A DNA stretch of 64,000 nt, taken from Amycolatopsis vastitatis. Its GTDB lineage: Bacteria; Actinomycetota; Actinomycetes; Mycobacteriales; Pseudonocardiaceae. Location: NCBI RefSeq assembly GCF_002234595.1, contig NZ_NMUL01000057.1:55110-119109 (forward strand), given 5' to 3'. Every line of letters begins with the position of its first letter. Within the stretch, counting starts at the first letter, position 1. The position numbers and the translations under genes are program-made. Below, in pieces: positions 18,587-25,960 of this stretch. The notes under the pieces were generated by a model that saw only the letters and a list, made by a program, of their open reading frames with translations, searched no databases and had not been told where the DNA came from.

Positions 18587-19752
18587 CGCTCTCGGGCAAG
18601 GCGGCCATCGTCGGGATCGGCGCGACGGAGTTCTCGAAGGACTCGGGCCGGAGTGAACTGCGGCTGGCGGCGGAATGCGTGTCCCACGCGCTGGCCGACG
18701 CGGGACTCACCCCGTCTGATGTGGACGGACTGGTGTCGTTCACGATGGACGGCAACGCGGAGATCGCTGTCGCCCGCGAACTCGGCATCCCCGAACTGAA
18801 ATTCTTCAGCCGCATCCACTACGGCGGCGGCGCCGCGGCGGCGACTCTGCAGCAGGCCGCGATGGCGGTGGCGACCGGCGTCGCGGACGTCGTCGTCGCC
18901 TACCGGGCGTTCAACGAGCGGTCGGGGCACCGCTTCGGGCAGGTGTCGTCCGCCGCGGCGGGCCAGGTCAACTCGTCCGGGGTCGACAACGCCTTCCACT
19001 ACCCGATGGGCATCGCGACCCCGGCGGCGACGGTCGCGATGGTCGCGCGGCGGTACCTCCACGACTACGGCGCGACGAGCGAGGACTTCGGGCGCGTCGC
19101 GGTGATCGACCGCAAGCACGCGGCGACCAACCCGAACGCGTGGTTTCACGAGCGGCCCATCACCCTCGAGGAGCACCAGGCGTCGCGCTGGGTGGCCGAG
19201 CCGCTGCACCTGCTCGACTGCTGCCAGGAGAGCGACGGCGGGGTGGCGCTCGTCGTCACCAGCGTGGAACGGGCGCGTGACCTGGCCCGGCCGCCGGTGG
19301 TGATCGCGGCGGCGGCGCAGGGGAGCGGGCCGGACCAGTACGTGATGACCAGCTACTACCGCGACGACCTGGCCGCGTTGCCCGAGATGGGCGTCGTGGG
19401 CGGGCAGCTGTGGGGACAGTCGGGGCTGACACCGTCCGATGTGGACGTTGCCGTGCTGTACGACCACTTCACGCCGTATGTGCTGATGCAGCTGGAGGAA
19501 CTGGGTTTCTGCGGCCGCGGCGAAGCGAAGGACTTCATCGCCGACGGCGCGCTGGAGCTCGACGGCGCGTTGCCGCTCAACCCGCACGGCGGCCAGCTCG
19601 GCGAGGCGTACATCCACGGCATGAACGGCATCGCGGAAGGGGTGCGCCAGATCCGCGGCACGGCGGCCAACCAGGTACCGGACGCCGCCCGGGTGCTGGT
19701 CACGGCGGGGACGGGCGTGCCGACGAGCGGACTCATCCTGACGGGTGACTGA
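18583..19752 (+). CDS. ltp2: Ltp2, thiolase-fold steroid side-chain aldolase
   Basis: 389 residues, thiolase fold of the SCP-x/lipid-transfer type without a normal thiolase active-site Cys context. Tyr293 (AVLYDHFTPYV) and Tyr343 (LGEAYIHGMNG) match, one position off, the two tyrosines reported as essential in Thermomonospora curvata Ltp2 (294 and 344). With the DUF35 half of ChsH2 it splits 17-hydroxy-3-oxo-4-pregnene-20-carboxyl-CoA into androstenedione and propionyl-CoA. It is the last gene of the KstR-controlled operon; its TGA lies inside a short palindrome. Confidence 0.93.
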   Translation: MTLSGKAAIVGIGATEFSKDSGRSELRLAAECVSHALADAGLTPSDVDGLVSFTMDGNAEIAVARELGIPELKFFSRIHYGGGAAAATLQQAAMAVATGVADVVVAYRAFNERSGHRFGQVSSAAAGQVNSSGVDNAFHYPMGIATPAATVAMVARRYLHDYGATSEDFGRVAVIDRKHAATNPNAWFHERPITLEEHQASRWVAEPLHLLDCCQESDGGVALVVTSVERARDLARPPVVIAAAAQGSGPDQYVMTSYYRDDLAALPEMGVVGGQLWGQSGLTPSDVDVAVLYDHFTPYVLMQLEELGFCGRGEAKDFIADGALELDGALPLNPHGGQLGEAYIHGMNGIAEGVRQIRGTAANQVPDAARVLVTAGTGVPTSGLILTGD

Positions 19753-19764
19753 GGTGTCACCTCA
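19750..19764. terminator. Small palindrome at the ltp2 stop
   Basis: TGAGGTG T CACCTCA is a 7-bp perfect inverted repeat overlapping the ltp2 stop codon. It is too short and lacks a U-tract for a strong terminator; an operator role is equally possible. Confidence 0.3.
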
Positions 19765-19840
19765 TTGACGGCTGGTGCGCGGCCGACGTGGATGTCACGG
19801 TGGAGACACCATCCACGACGGAGAGTGAGGCCGACTGGCG

Positions 19841-20392
19841 ATGGTGGTCGACTGGGCGCTCACGGCGGTGTTCGCGGCGCTGGTGCTGCCGTGCGTGCTG
19901 CGCCTGGTCCGCCTCGACTACGCGCGGCTGGGCCACGGGGTCCGCCACGGCGACCTCGCGGAGCTGCTGCTGGTGGTGGCGATGCTGGCGATGGTCTCCC
20001 CGGTCGGCGGCCCGATCCCGGCGGCGGGCTGGCAGGCGGTGCTGGCGCTGACGACGGGCTGGTTCGCGGTGGCCTGGTGGCGGGGCAGGTCGTGCTGCGC
20101 CCACCACGCGCTGTCGGCGGCGGCGATGTTCTACATGGTGACGGCGATGCCGCACGCCGGAATGGACCACGGGCCGTGGCTGACTATGTCCACAATGGAT
20201 TCACGGTTGGCGTTGCCGCTGATAGCGGTGGTGGCGGCGGGGTACTTCGTGGTCGATGCCGCGTGGTCCGGAGTGCTGGTGGTGCGGGGCGCGGCCATCG
20301 CGGGCTCGGGCTCCGGGCAGGCGTCGCGCGCGGTGTGCCGGGCGGCGATGGGGGCCGGGATGGGCTACCTGCTGCTGGCCTCGGCCCTGTGA
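19841..20392 (+). CDS. DUF5134-like multipass membrane protein
   Basis: 183 residues, about five or six hydrophobic segments (residues near 5-20, 41-55, 65-80, 88-105, 122-140 and 165-183). It carries a His/Met cluster (CAHHALSAAAMFYM, MPHAGMDHG) typical of DUF5134, a family of unknown role in actinobacteria; the pattern suggests metal or copper binding but nothing is proven. It follows ltp2 by 88 bases on the same strand. It may be read through from the sterol operon or have its own promoter. Confidence 0.7.
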   Translation: MVVDWALTAVFAALVLPCVLRLVRLDYARLGHGVRHGDLAELLLVVAMLAMVSPVGGPIPAAGWQAVLALTTGWFAVAWWRGRSCCAHHALSAAAMFYMVTAMPHAGMDHGPWLTMSTMDSRLALPLIAVVAAGYFVVDAAWSGVLVVRGAAIAGSGSGQASRAVCRAAMGAGMGYLLLASAL

Positions 20393-20395
20393 ACT

Positions 20396-20848
20396 TCAGC
20401 CCGCGACGCGGCGGACCTCGCCGAGCGGGCTCTCGCCGGGGGCCGGGAGGGAAGCCGCCGGATGGCCGGCCGTCCACTGGGTCGCGGCCGCGATGTCGTT
20501 CTTCAGCGCCGTGATCAGATCCTCCGCCGACGCGTACTTCTCCTGCTGCCGCAGGTGTGTCCCGAGCCACACCGCCAGCGTCTCGCCGTACAGGTCGCCG
20601 GTGAAGTCCAGGAGGTGGGCCTCCAGCAGGCGGTAGCCGTCCGCGCCGTAGTACGTCGGGCGCCTGCCCACCGAGATCGCCGCCGGGACGTGCGTGCCGT
20701 CCGCGCGGCGGACCCAGCCCGCCCAGACGCCGTCGCCGAGCGAGCCGTCCTGGTCGCGCAGGGCGATGTTGGCCGTGGGAAAGCCCAGCTCACGGCCGCG
20801 CTTGTCGCCCGATTCGACCGTTCCCCGCACCACGAAGTATTCCGGCAT
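20396..20848 (-). CDS. Stand-alone riboflavin kinase
   Basis: 150 residues covering only the flavokinase barrel of RibF: VRGTVESGDKRGRELGFPTANI (nucleotide loop with PTAN), VGRRPTYYG and EAHLLDFTGDLYGE. The FMN adenylyltransferase half is missing, so it would make FMN from riboflavin but not FAD. ATG 20848 has GGGAGGGG upstream. It begins 53 bases after the chsH3 stop on the same strand, so it may be the last gene of the kstD-kshA-kshB-chsH3 unit. That would link flavin supply to a flavin-hungry pathway; the link is inference. Confidence 0.85.
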   Translation of the reverse strand: MPEYFVVRGTVESGDKRGRELGFPTANIALRDQDGSLGDGVWAGWVRRADGTHVPAAISVGRRPTYYGADGYRLLEAHLLDFTGDLYGETLAVWLGTHLRQQEKYASAEDLITALKNDIAAATQWTAGHPAASLPAPGESPLGEVRRVAG

Positions 20849-20901
20849 CCGTCCCCTCCCGAGGTTCTCCCTCCTACGGTAGCCGCCCCCGCCGGAACAG
20901 C

Positions 20902-21753
20902 TCACGAAGTGGGCACGAGCACCGTGTCCGCCAGCACCGGGGCATCGTCCCGCTCGGCCGCCGACGTCGTCACCAGCAACCGGCCGTCATCCTCGCGCCA
21001 CACCCGGCTCCGCAGCGTCTCACCCGGGAACACCACGCCGGCGAACTTCGTCGCGAAGGACGCCACCCGGGCCGGGTCGCCGTCCAGGAACTCGTTCACC
21101 AGCACCCGCGCCACGATCCCGTACGTGCACAGGCCGTGCAGGATCGGCCGCTCGAACCCGGCCGCGCGAGCGAACGCGGGGTCGGCGTGCAGCGGGTTCC
21201 GGTCGCCGCACAGCCGGTACAGCAACGCTTGCTGGGGCAACGTCGGCGTCTCGAGAACAAGATCAGGCGAACGTGTCGGCCAGTCGATCCGATCCGAAGG
21301 TCCCCGCGACCCGCCGAAACCGCCCTCGCCGCGGGCGAAGATGCTCGACCGGGCCGTCCACAGGGGATCGCCGGACGACGACGTGGCCGAGACCTCCTGG
21401 ACCACCACAGCCGCCTTGCCCTTGTCGAAGACGTCGGCGATCCGCGACCGGGCCACCGCCTTCCCGGACGTCGGGATCGGCCGGTGCATCGTGATTTCCT
21501 GCTTGCCGTGCAGCACCTTCGCCAGGTCGATCTCCACGCCGGGGAACGACACCGCCGGCGGGTCGAACACGCGCAGGTTGGCCGCCACCGTCGCGAACGT
21601 CGGCAGCACCACCAGGTCCTGCTCGTAGGTGTACCGCAGCTCGTCCGGGCCGGCACCCAGCGCCAGGTGGTAGAGCAGCACGTCCGACGACGTCCAGGCG
21701 AAGCTCACCTCGCCGATCTCGGCGCCGATCGCGACGTCCGGGTTGATGGGCAC
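20902..21753 (-). CDS. chsH3: ChsH3-like double hot-dog enoyl-CoA hydratase
   Basis: 283 residues, two hot-dog repeats. The second half has the hydratase-2 motif YRLCGDRNPLHADPAFARAAGF followed by ILHGLCTYGI, with Asp and His in the usual catalytic places. It resembles Rv3538 (ChsH3), which hydrates steroid enoyl-CoA esters in side-chain beta-oxidation and is also a neighbour of kstD there. The start is GTG 21753, with AGGAG five bases upstream and only eight bases from the kshB stop. The exact side-chain length accepted is not visible in sequence. Confidence 0.85.
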   Translation of the reverse strand: MPINPDVAIGAEIGEVSFAWTSSDVLLYHLALGAGPDELRYTYEQDLVVLPTFATVAANLRVFDPPAVSFPGVEIDLAKVLHGKQEITMHRPIPTSGKAVARSRIADVFDKGKAAVVVQEVSATSSSGDPLWTARSSIFARGEGGFGGSRGPSDRIDWPTRSPDLVLETPTLPQQALLYRLCGDRNPLHADPAFARAAGFERPILHGLCTYGIVARVLVNEFLDGDPARVASFATKFAGVVFPGETLRSRVWREDDGRLLVTTSAAERDDAPVLADTVLVPTS

Positions 21754-21761
21754 GCGGGCTC

Positions 21762-22793
21762 CTATTCGTAGCTGATCGAGACCTCGTCGGTGACCGGCAG
21801 GGACTGGCACGCCAGGACGATGCCGTCGGCGATGTCCTCGGCGTCGAGGACCTCGTTGTGCAGCATCTTCACCTCACCCGAGACGATCCGGCACGCGCAC
21901 GCACTGCATTGTCCCTCGCGGCACGAGTACGGCGCGTCCATGCCTTCGTCCAGGAGCCGGTCCAGGAGCTTCCGCTGCCGCGGCCACGCCATCGACCGCG
22001 TGTCCCCGTCGAGGGTCACCGTCAGCGACACCGGCGCCTCATCGGACTCGACCTCGGGCTCCGGCTCACCGGACTCGAACGGGTTCCCGGTCAGCGACGT
22101 GAACTTCTCGACGTGCACGCGGTCCCGCGGCACGCCGAGCTGCCCGAGGGCTTCCCGGACGGCGGCCATGAACGGCGCCGGCCCGCACAGGAACGCCTCG
22201 TGCGACGTGTACGCCGCCGCCAGCCCCCGCAGCTGCGCGACGTCCGGCAGCCCCTGGACGCTTTCCAGCCAGTGCACGACGACCAGGCGGTCGCCGTACC
22301 GCTTCGCCAGCGACACCAGCTCGTCGGCGAAGATCACCGAGCGCTCGTCGCGGTTCGCGTAGACCAGCACGACCCGGCCGGAGCCCTCCTCAAGAGCCGT
22401 CTTGAGGATCGCCATCACCGGCGTGATGCCGCTGCCGGCGGCGAACAGCAGGAAGTCCTCGTCCACCGACGTCGGGCAGAACACGCCCGCCGGCGCCAGC
22501 ACGTCGAGCTGCATCCCCGGCTGCAAGGACGAGCAGATCCAGCTCGAGCCGTAGCCGCCGTCGGTCCGCTTGACCGTCACCTGCACGCGGTTCTCGTGCG
22601 GCGCGCTCGAAAGCGAGTAGCACCGCGCGACCGAACCGGTCCGGTCGCTCGGGATCCGCAAGGTCAGGAACTGGCCTGCCGTATAGGAAAACGCCGAAGC
22701 GTGCTCGTCGGGGACCTCGAACACGACCGACCGCGCGTCCGGCGTCTCGACGATGACGTCGGCGACGGTCAGCGTGTAGACCCGCTCAGCCAT
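21762..22793 (-). CDS. kshB: KshB, reductase of 3-ketosteroid 9-alpha-monooxygenase
   Basis: 343 residues: FAD domain (RCYSLSSAP), NAD domain (FAAGSGITPVMAILK, FLCGPAPFM) and a plant-type [2Fe-2S] domain with C291, C296, C299 and C329. It passes electrons from NADH to the Rieske oxygenase KshA. ATG 22793 overlaps the end of the 85-aa Cys protein by eight bases. The gene order kstD-kshA-orf85-kshB-chsH3 on one strand indicates one transcript from the KstR-controlled promoter near 25.87 kb. Confidence 0.93.
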   Translation of the reverse strand: MAERVYTLTVADVIVETPDARSVVFEVPDEHASAFSYTAGQFLTLRIPSDRTGSVARCYSLSSAPHENRVQVTVKRTDGGYGSSWICSSLQPGMQLDVLAPAGVFCPTSVDEDFLLFAAGSGITPVMAILKTALEEGSGRVVLVYANRDERSVIFADELVSLAKRYGDRLVVVHWLESVQGLPDVAQLRGLAAAYTSHEAFLCGPAPFMAAVREALGQLGVPRDRVHVEKFTSLTGNPFESGEPEPEVESDEAPVSLTVTLDGDTRSMAWPRQRKLLDRLLDEGMDAPYSCREGQCSACACRIVSGEVKMLHNEVLDAEDIADGIVLACQSLPVTDEVSISYE

Positions 22794-23043
22794 CGGCCAC
22801 CGCCAGCGTGCCTTCGCGCACGGCGTCGGAGATGCTGTCGGCCAGCTTCGGGCACGTGTCGAGCAACGCCGAAGGGCCGTCCGCGTCCGCGAACACCGGG
22901 CAGGTGTCGGCCGGCCGGGACGTCCACTGGATGCTCGTGTGCTGGATGCTGTTCTTCTTCACCAGCACGCACGTCCCGCAGCTGCGGCACTCGTGCGGCC
23001 GCAGCCCGCCCGACAGGAATTCGGTCTGCTCGGCGGTCGTCAC
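22786..23043 (-). CDS. Small Cys-rich protein between kshA and kshB
   Basis: 85 residues, GTG start inside the kshA stop (GTGA) and stop inside the kshB start region (8-base overlap), so translation is coupled on both sides. Five cysteines: C19, C22, C25 (HECRSCGTC), then C48 and C64, each followed by Pro (TCPVF, TCPKL). The rest is polar. I do not recognise a named family. The cysteine layout suggests a zinc or iron-sulfur site, and its position between the Rieske oxygenase and its reductase suggests assembly, stabilisation or electron transfer for KshAB. That function is a guess; the gene itself is well supported by coupling and codon use. Confidence 0.8.
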   Translation of the reverse strand: MTTAEQTEFLSGGLRPHECRSCGTCVLVKKNSIQHTSIQWTSRPADTCPVFADADGPSALLDTCPKLADSISDAVREGTLAVADG

Positions 23044-24176
23044 ACTTCCGCCTCGGTCTTCTGCCGCGCCAGGTTCTCGGCCACCTCCGCCGCCCACGCC
23101 TCGTTCGCCTTCGTGGTGTCCACTTCGAACTCGAACCGTTGCGTCATGTCCTCGGTGACGTCGGCGACGTCGACGTAGAACTGCTGGTACCACCGGCGGA
23201 GCTGGTAGACCGGACCGTCCTCTTCGCACAGCAGCGGGTTGTCGATCTGCGTCTTGTGCTTCCAGATCTCGACGTCCTGAAGGAACCCGGCCCCGATCCC
23301 GCGGGCCAGCTTCGCGGCGATCTTGTCCGCGTGCTCGTCGGAGATGCCCGGCGGCTTCCGCACCTTCATCCCGTACTGCAGCACGAACGACGTCGGCGTG
23401 ACGGGGTAGTGGCAGTTGATGAGCACGCTCTCGATCTCGTAGCCCTGGAACGAGTTCACCAGCTTGTTGATCATGTACGAAGGTCCGAAGTACGAAGCCT
23501 CCGACCGCAGCAGGTTTTCCTCGCCGCCGTAGTTCGACGCCATGCCCATGTCCGGGCGGCCCTTGGTGTTGAGGTACTGCGTGGCGATGTGGCCTTCGAA
23601 CACGTTCTTGAAGTACGTCGGGTAGGCGTAATGGATATAGAAGAAGTGCGCCATGTCGACGACGTTGTCGATGATCTCGCGGCAGTTGGAACCGTCGATG
23701 AAGATCTCGTCCCAGGTCCAGTTGCTCCACTCGGCGCTGTCGGCGGCCTCGATCCGCGGGATCGCCAGCTCCTCCGGCGGCGGGTTGCCCTCGGGGTCGT
23801 GCCACAGCAGCAGCTGGCCGTTCCGCTCCTCCGTCGTCCACGACCGCGTCCGCGCCCGCAGCGGAACCCGCTTGGCGTAGGGGATCGAGACGCACTTGCC
23901 CTTGCCGTTCCAGCGCCAGTCGTGGAACGGGCAGGCGACCTCGTCGCCCTTGACGCTGCCCTGGGTGAGGTCGCCGCCCATGTGCCGGCAGTAGCCGTCG
24001 AGCACCTGCAGTGCACCGTGCGAGTCGGCGAACACCACGAGCTTCGTGCCGAACGCCGTGATCGCGTGCGGTTTCCCGTCGCGGAAGTTCTCCGCCAGGC
24101 CCAGGCAGTGCCAGCCGCGGGCGAACCGGGTCGGTGGCTCACCGGCGTAGATGGTGCGTACCGAGTCCTGCGTCAT
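23040..24176 (-). CDS. kshA: KshA, Rieske oxygenase of 3-ketosteroid 9-alpha-hydroxylase
   Basis: 378 residues. Rieske cluster ligands C63, H65, C82, H85 (YCRHMGG ... CPFHDW); mononuclear iron ligands H177 and H182 in DNVVDMAHFFYIH, with a later Asp completing the triad. This is the KshA pattern (GWHCLGLAENFRDGKPH at the N-terminus). It hydroxylates C9 of androsta-1,4-diene-3,17-dione or its CoA-thioester forerunners, which breaks ring B after aromatisation of ring A. ATG 24176 overlaps the kstD stop by four bases. Electron donor is KshB two genes downstream. Confidence 0.95.
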   Translation of the reverse strand: MTQDSVRTIYAGEPPTRFARGWHCLGLAENFRDGKPHAITAFGTKLVVFADSHGALQVLDGYCRHMGGDLTQGSVKGDEVACPFHDWRWNGKGKCVSIPYAKRVPLRARTRSWTTEERNGQLLLWHDPEGNPPPEELAIPRIEAADSAEWSNWTWDEIFIDGSNCREIIDNVVDMAHFFYIHYAYPTYFKNVFEGHIATQYLNTKGRPDMGMASNYGGEENLLRSEASYFGPSYMINKLVNSFQGYEIESVLINCHYPVTPTSFVLQYGMKVRKPPGISDEHADKIAAKLARGIGAGFLQDVEIWKHKTQIDNPLLCEEDGPVYQLRRWYQQFYVDVADVTEDMTQRFEFEVDTTKANEAWAAEVAENLARQKTEAEV

Positions 24177-25837
24177 CGCTGCCCTCCCGTGGTCCCCTGA
24201 TCTTCGTTCGCCAGCCGCGTCGCCGCAAGGTAGCCGAACACCATGGCGGGGCCGATGGTCGCGCCCGGCCCGGCGTACGTCCGGCCCATCACGGCCGCGC
24301 TGGCGTTGCCCGCGGCGTAGAGCCCAGGCACCACCGAACCGTCTTCGCGGAGTACCCGCGCGTGTTCGTCGGTGCGCAGCCCGCCTTTGGTCCCCAGGTC
24401 GCCCGGCACGATCTTCACCGCGTAGAACGGCGCCTTGTCCAAGGGGCCGAGGCTGGGGTTGGGTTTGTTGCGCGGGTCGCCGTAGTAGTGGTCGTACTTG
24501 CTGACCCCGCGGTGGAAGTCCTCGTCGACGCCTCGGCGTGCGAAGCCGTTGAAGCGCTCGACGGTGGTTTCCAAAGCGGAAGCCGGGACGTCGATCTTCG
24601 CGGCCAGCCCGGCCAGTGACGACGACTTCGCCGCGATCCCGGCCTTGAACCAGCGGCCGGGCAGCGGCTGGCGCGGCCCGATGCCGGTGAACATGTACCG
24701 GTCCTTGTAGCGTTGGTCGAACACCAGCCAGGTCGGGATGTGCTCGCCCGGCCCGTCGCCTTCGCCGTACATCGCGTGCACGGCCTCGACGTAGGGCGCC
24801 GACTCGTTGACGAACCGCTTCCCCTGCGCGTCGACCATGATGCAGCGCGGCCGCGACCGTTCGGCGAGCGCGAACCACGGGCCGCCGGTGAGCGGCAGCG
24901 ACGGCCCCCACCAGGCGTCGTCCATCAGGTCGAGCGCCGCGCCCAGCTTCAGGCCGGCGGTGATGCCGTCGCCGGTGTTGGCTTCCGCGCCGACGGTCCA
25001 GTCGACGCCGATCGGGGCGCGCTGGTACTTCTCGCGCATCTCCAGGTTCCGCTCGAAGCCGCCGCTGCCGAGGATCACGCCCCGCCGGGCTTCGATGACC
25101 CCCTGCGAGGTGACCACGCCGGTGACGCGGTCGCCGTCGACCCGCAGGTCGGTGAGGGGCGTGTTCAGCCGGACTTCGACACCGGCCCTGGCCAGGCCGA
25201 CCCGCAGGCCCCCCGCAAGCGCTTGCCCCATGCTGAGCAGCCGCTGCCCGCGCACGCGCCCCACCAGCCACTGGACGCCGAGGGACAGCATCCGGACGGC
25301 GCCGCGGGGGTGTCTCGCCAGCAGGCTCAGCCAGCGGTAGTCCGCCTGGGTGATCGGCACGCCCATCGGGGGAGCGCTGTAGGGCGGTTCGAGGTGGGCC
25401 AGCTCGGCGCCGAGCAGCTTGCCGTCGAAGGCCATCGGCTCGACCGACCGGCCGCCGGGCCGCCCGCCGGGGGCCTCGGGGTGGTAGTCGCTGTAGTCGC
25501 GGACCCAGCGGAACTTCAGCGGCGTGTGGTCGCAGACGAACCGCAGCACCTCGGGGCCGTGCGCGAGGAACGTGTCACGCCGGACGGCCGGGACGACGTC
25601 ACCGACGATCGAGGCCAGGTACTCGCGCGCCCGCTCGGGGGGCTCGTCGATCCCGGCGGCGCGCAGCGCGTGGTTGCCGGGGAGCCAGACGCCACCGCCG
25701 GAGCGCGCGGTCGAGCCGCCGAAGCAGGCCGCCTTTTCCAGGACGACGACGCTCAAGCCGTGGTGGGCCGCAGCCAGCGCGGCGGTCATCCCGGCGGCCC
25801 CGCTGCCGACCACGACGACGTCGAACTGCTCGGTCAT
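24173..25837 (-). CDS. kstD: 3-Ketosteroid delta1-dehydrogenase
   Basis: 554-residue FAD enzyme. The N-terminal dinucleotide motif is VVVGSGAAGMTAALAAAHHG. Tyr521 and Gly525 in TYAGPGATIG correspond to the catalytic Tyr487/Gly491 of Rhodococcus KstD1, and YSDYHPEAPGG fits the region of its Tyr119. It introduces the 1,2 double bond into ring A of 3-ketosteroids, a step needed with KshAB to open ring B. First gene of a five-gene minus-strand operon; a perfect KstR site begins 35 bases before its ATG. Confidence 0.92.
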   Translation of the reverse strand: MTEQFDVVVVGSGAAGMTAALAAAHHGLSVVVLEKAACFGGSTARSGGGVWLPGNHALRAAGIDEPPERAREYLASIVGDVVPAVRRDTFLAHGPEVLRFVCDHTPLKFRWVRDYSDYHPEAPGGRPGGRSVEPMAFDGKLLGAELAHLEPPYSAPPMGVPITQADYRWLSLLARHPRGAVRMLSLGVQWLVGRVRGQRLLSMGQALAGGLRVGLARAGVEVRLNTPLTDLRVDGDRVTGVVTSQGVIEARRGVILGSGGFERNLEMREKYQRAPIGVDWTVGAEANTGDGITAGLKLGAALDLMDDAWWGPSLPLTGGPWFALAERSRPRCIMVDAQGKRFVNESAPYVEAVHAMYGEGDGPGEHIPTWLVFDQRYKDRYMFTGIGPRQPLPGRWFKAGIAAKSSSLAGLAAKIDVPASALETTVERFNGFARRGVDEDFHRGVSKYDHYYGDPRNKPNPSLGPLDKAPFYAVKIVPGDLGTKGGLRTDEHARVLREDGSVVPGLYAAGNASAAVMGRTYAGPGATIGPAMVFGYLAATRLANEDQGTTGGQR

Positions 25838-25871
25838 CTCACCTCACTTGTCGGGCGTTCCGGGGAACACT

Positions 25872-25885
25872 TGTAACGTGTTCCA
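25872..25885. promoter_or_regulatory. KstR operator (14/14), kstD side
   Basis: TGTAACGTGTTCCA is a perfect consensus match, 35 bases upstream of kstD, in the 123-bp gap between divergent genes. Confidence 0.88.
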
Positions 25886-25929
25886 CAGGACGAGTCTCCA
25901 GTTGAGAGCCGCTTTCGGTCACCATAGAC

Positions 25930-25943
25930 GAGAACGTGTTTCA
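25930..25943. promoter_or_regulatory. KstR operator (13/14), flavoprotein side
   Basis: GAGAACGTGTTTCA misses only the first T. It ends 17 bases before the ATG at 25961, so the divergent flavoprotein gene has its own operator. Confidence 0.8.
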
Positions 25944-25960
25944 GTTCTAGGGTAGCGACC

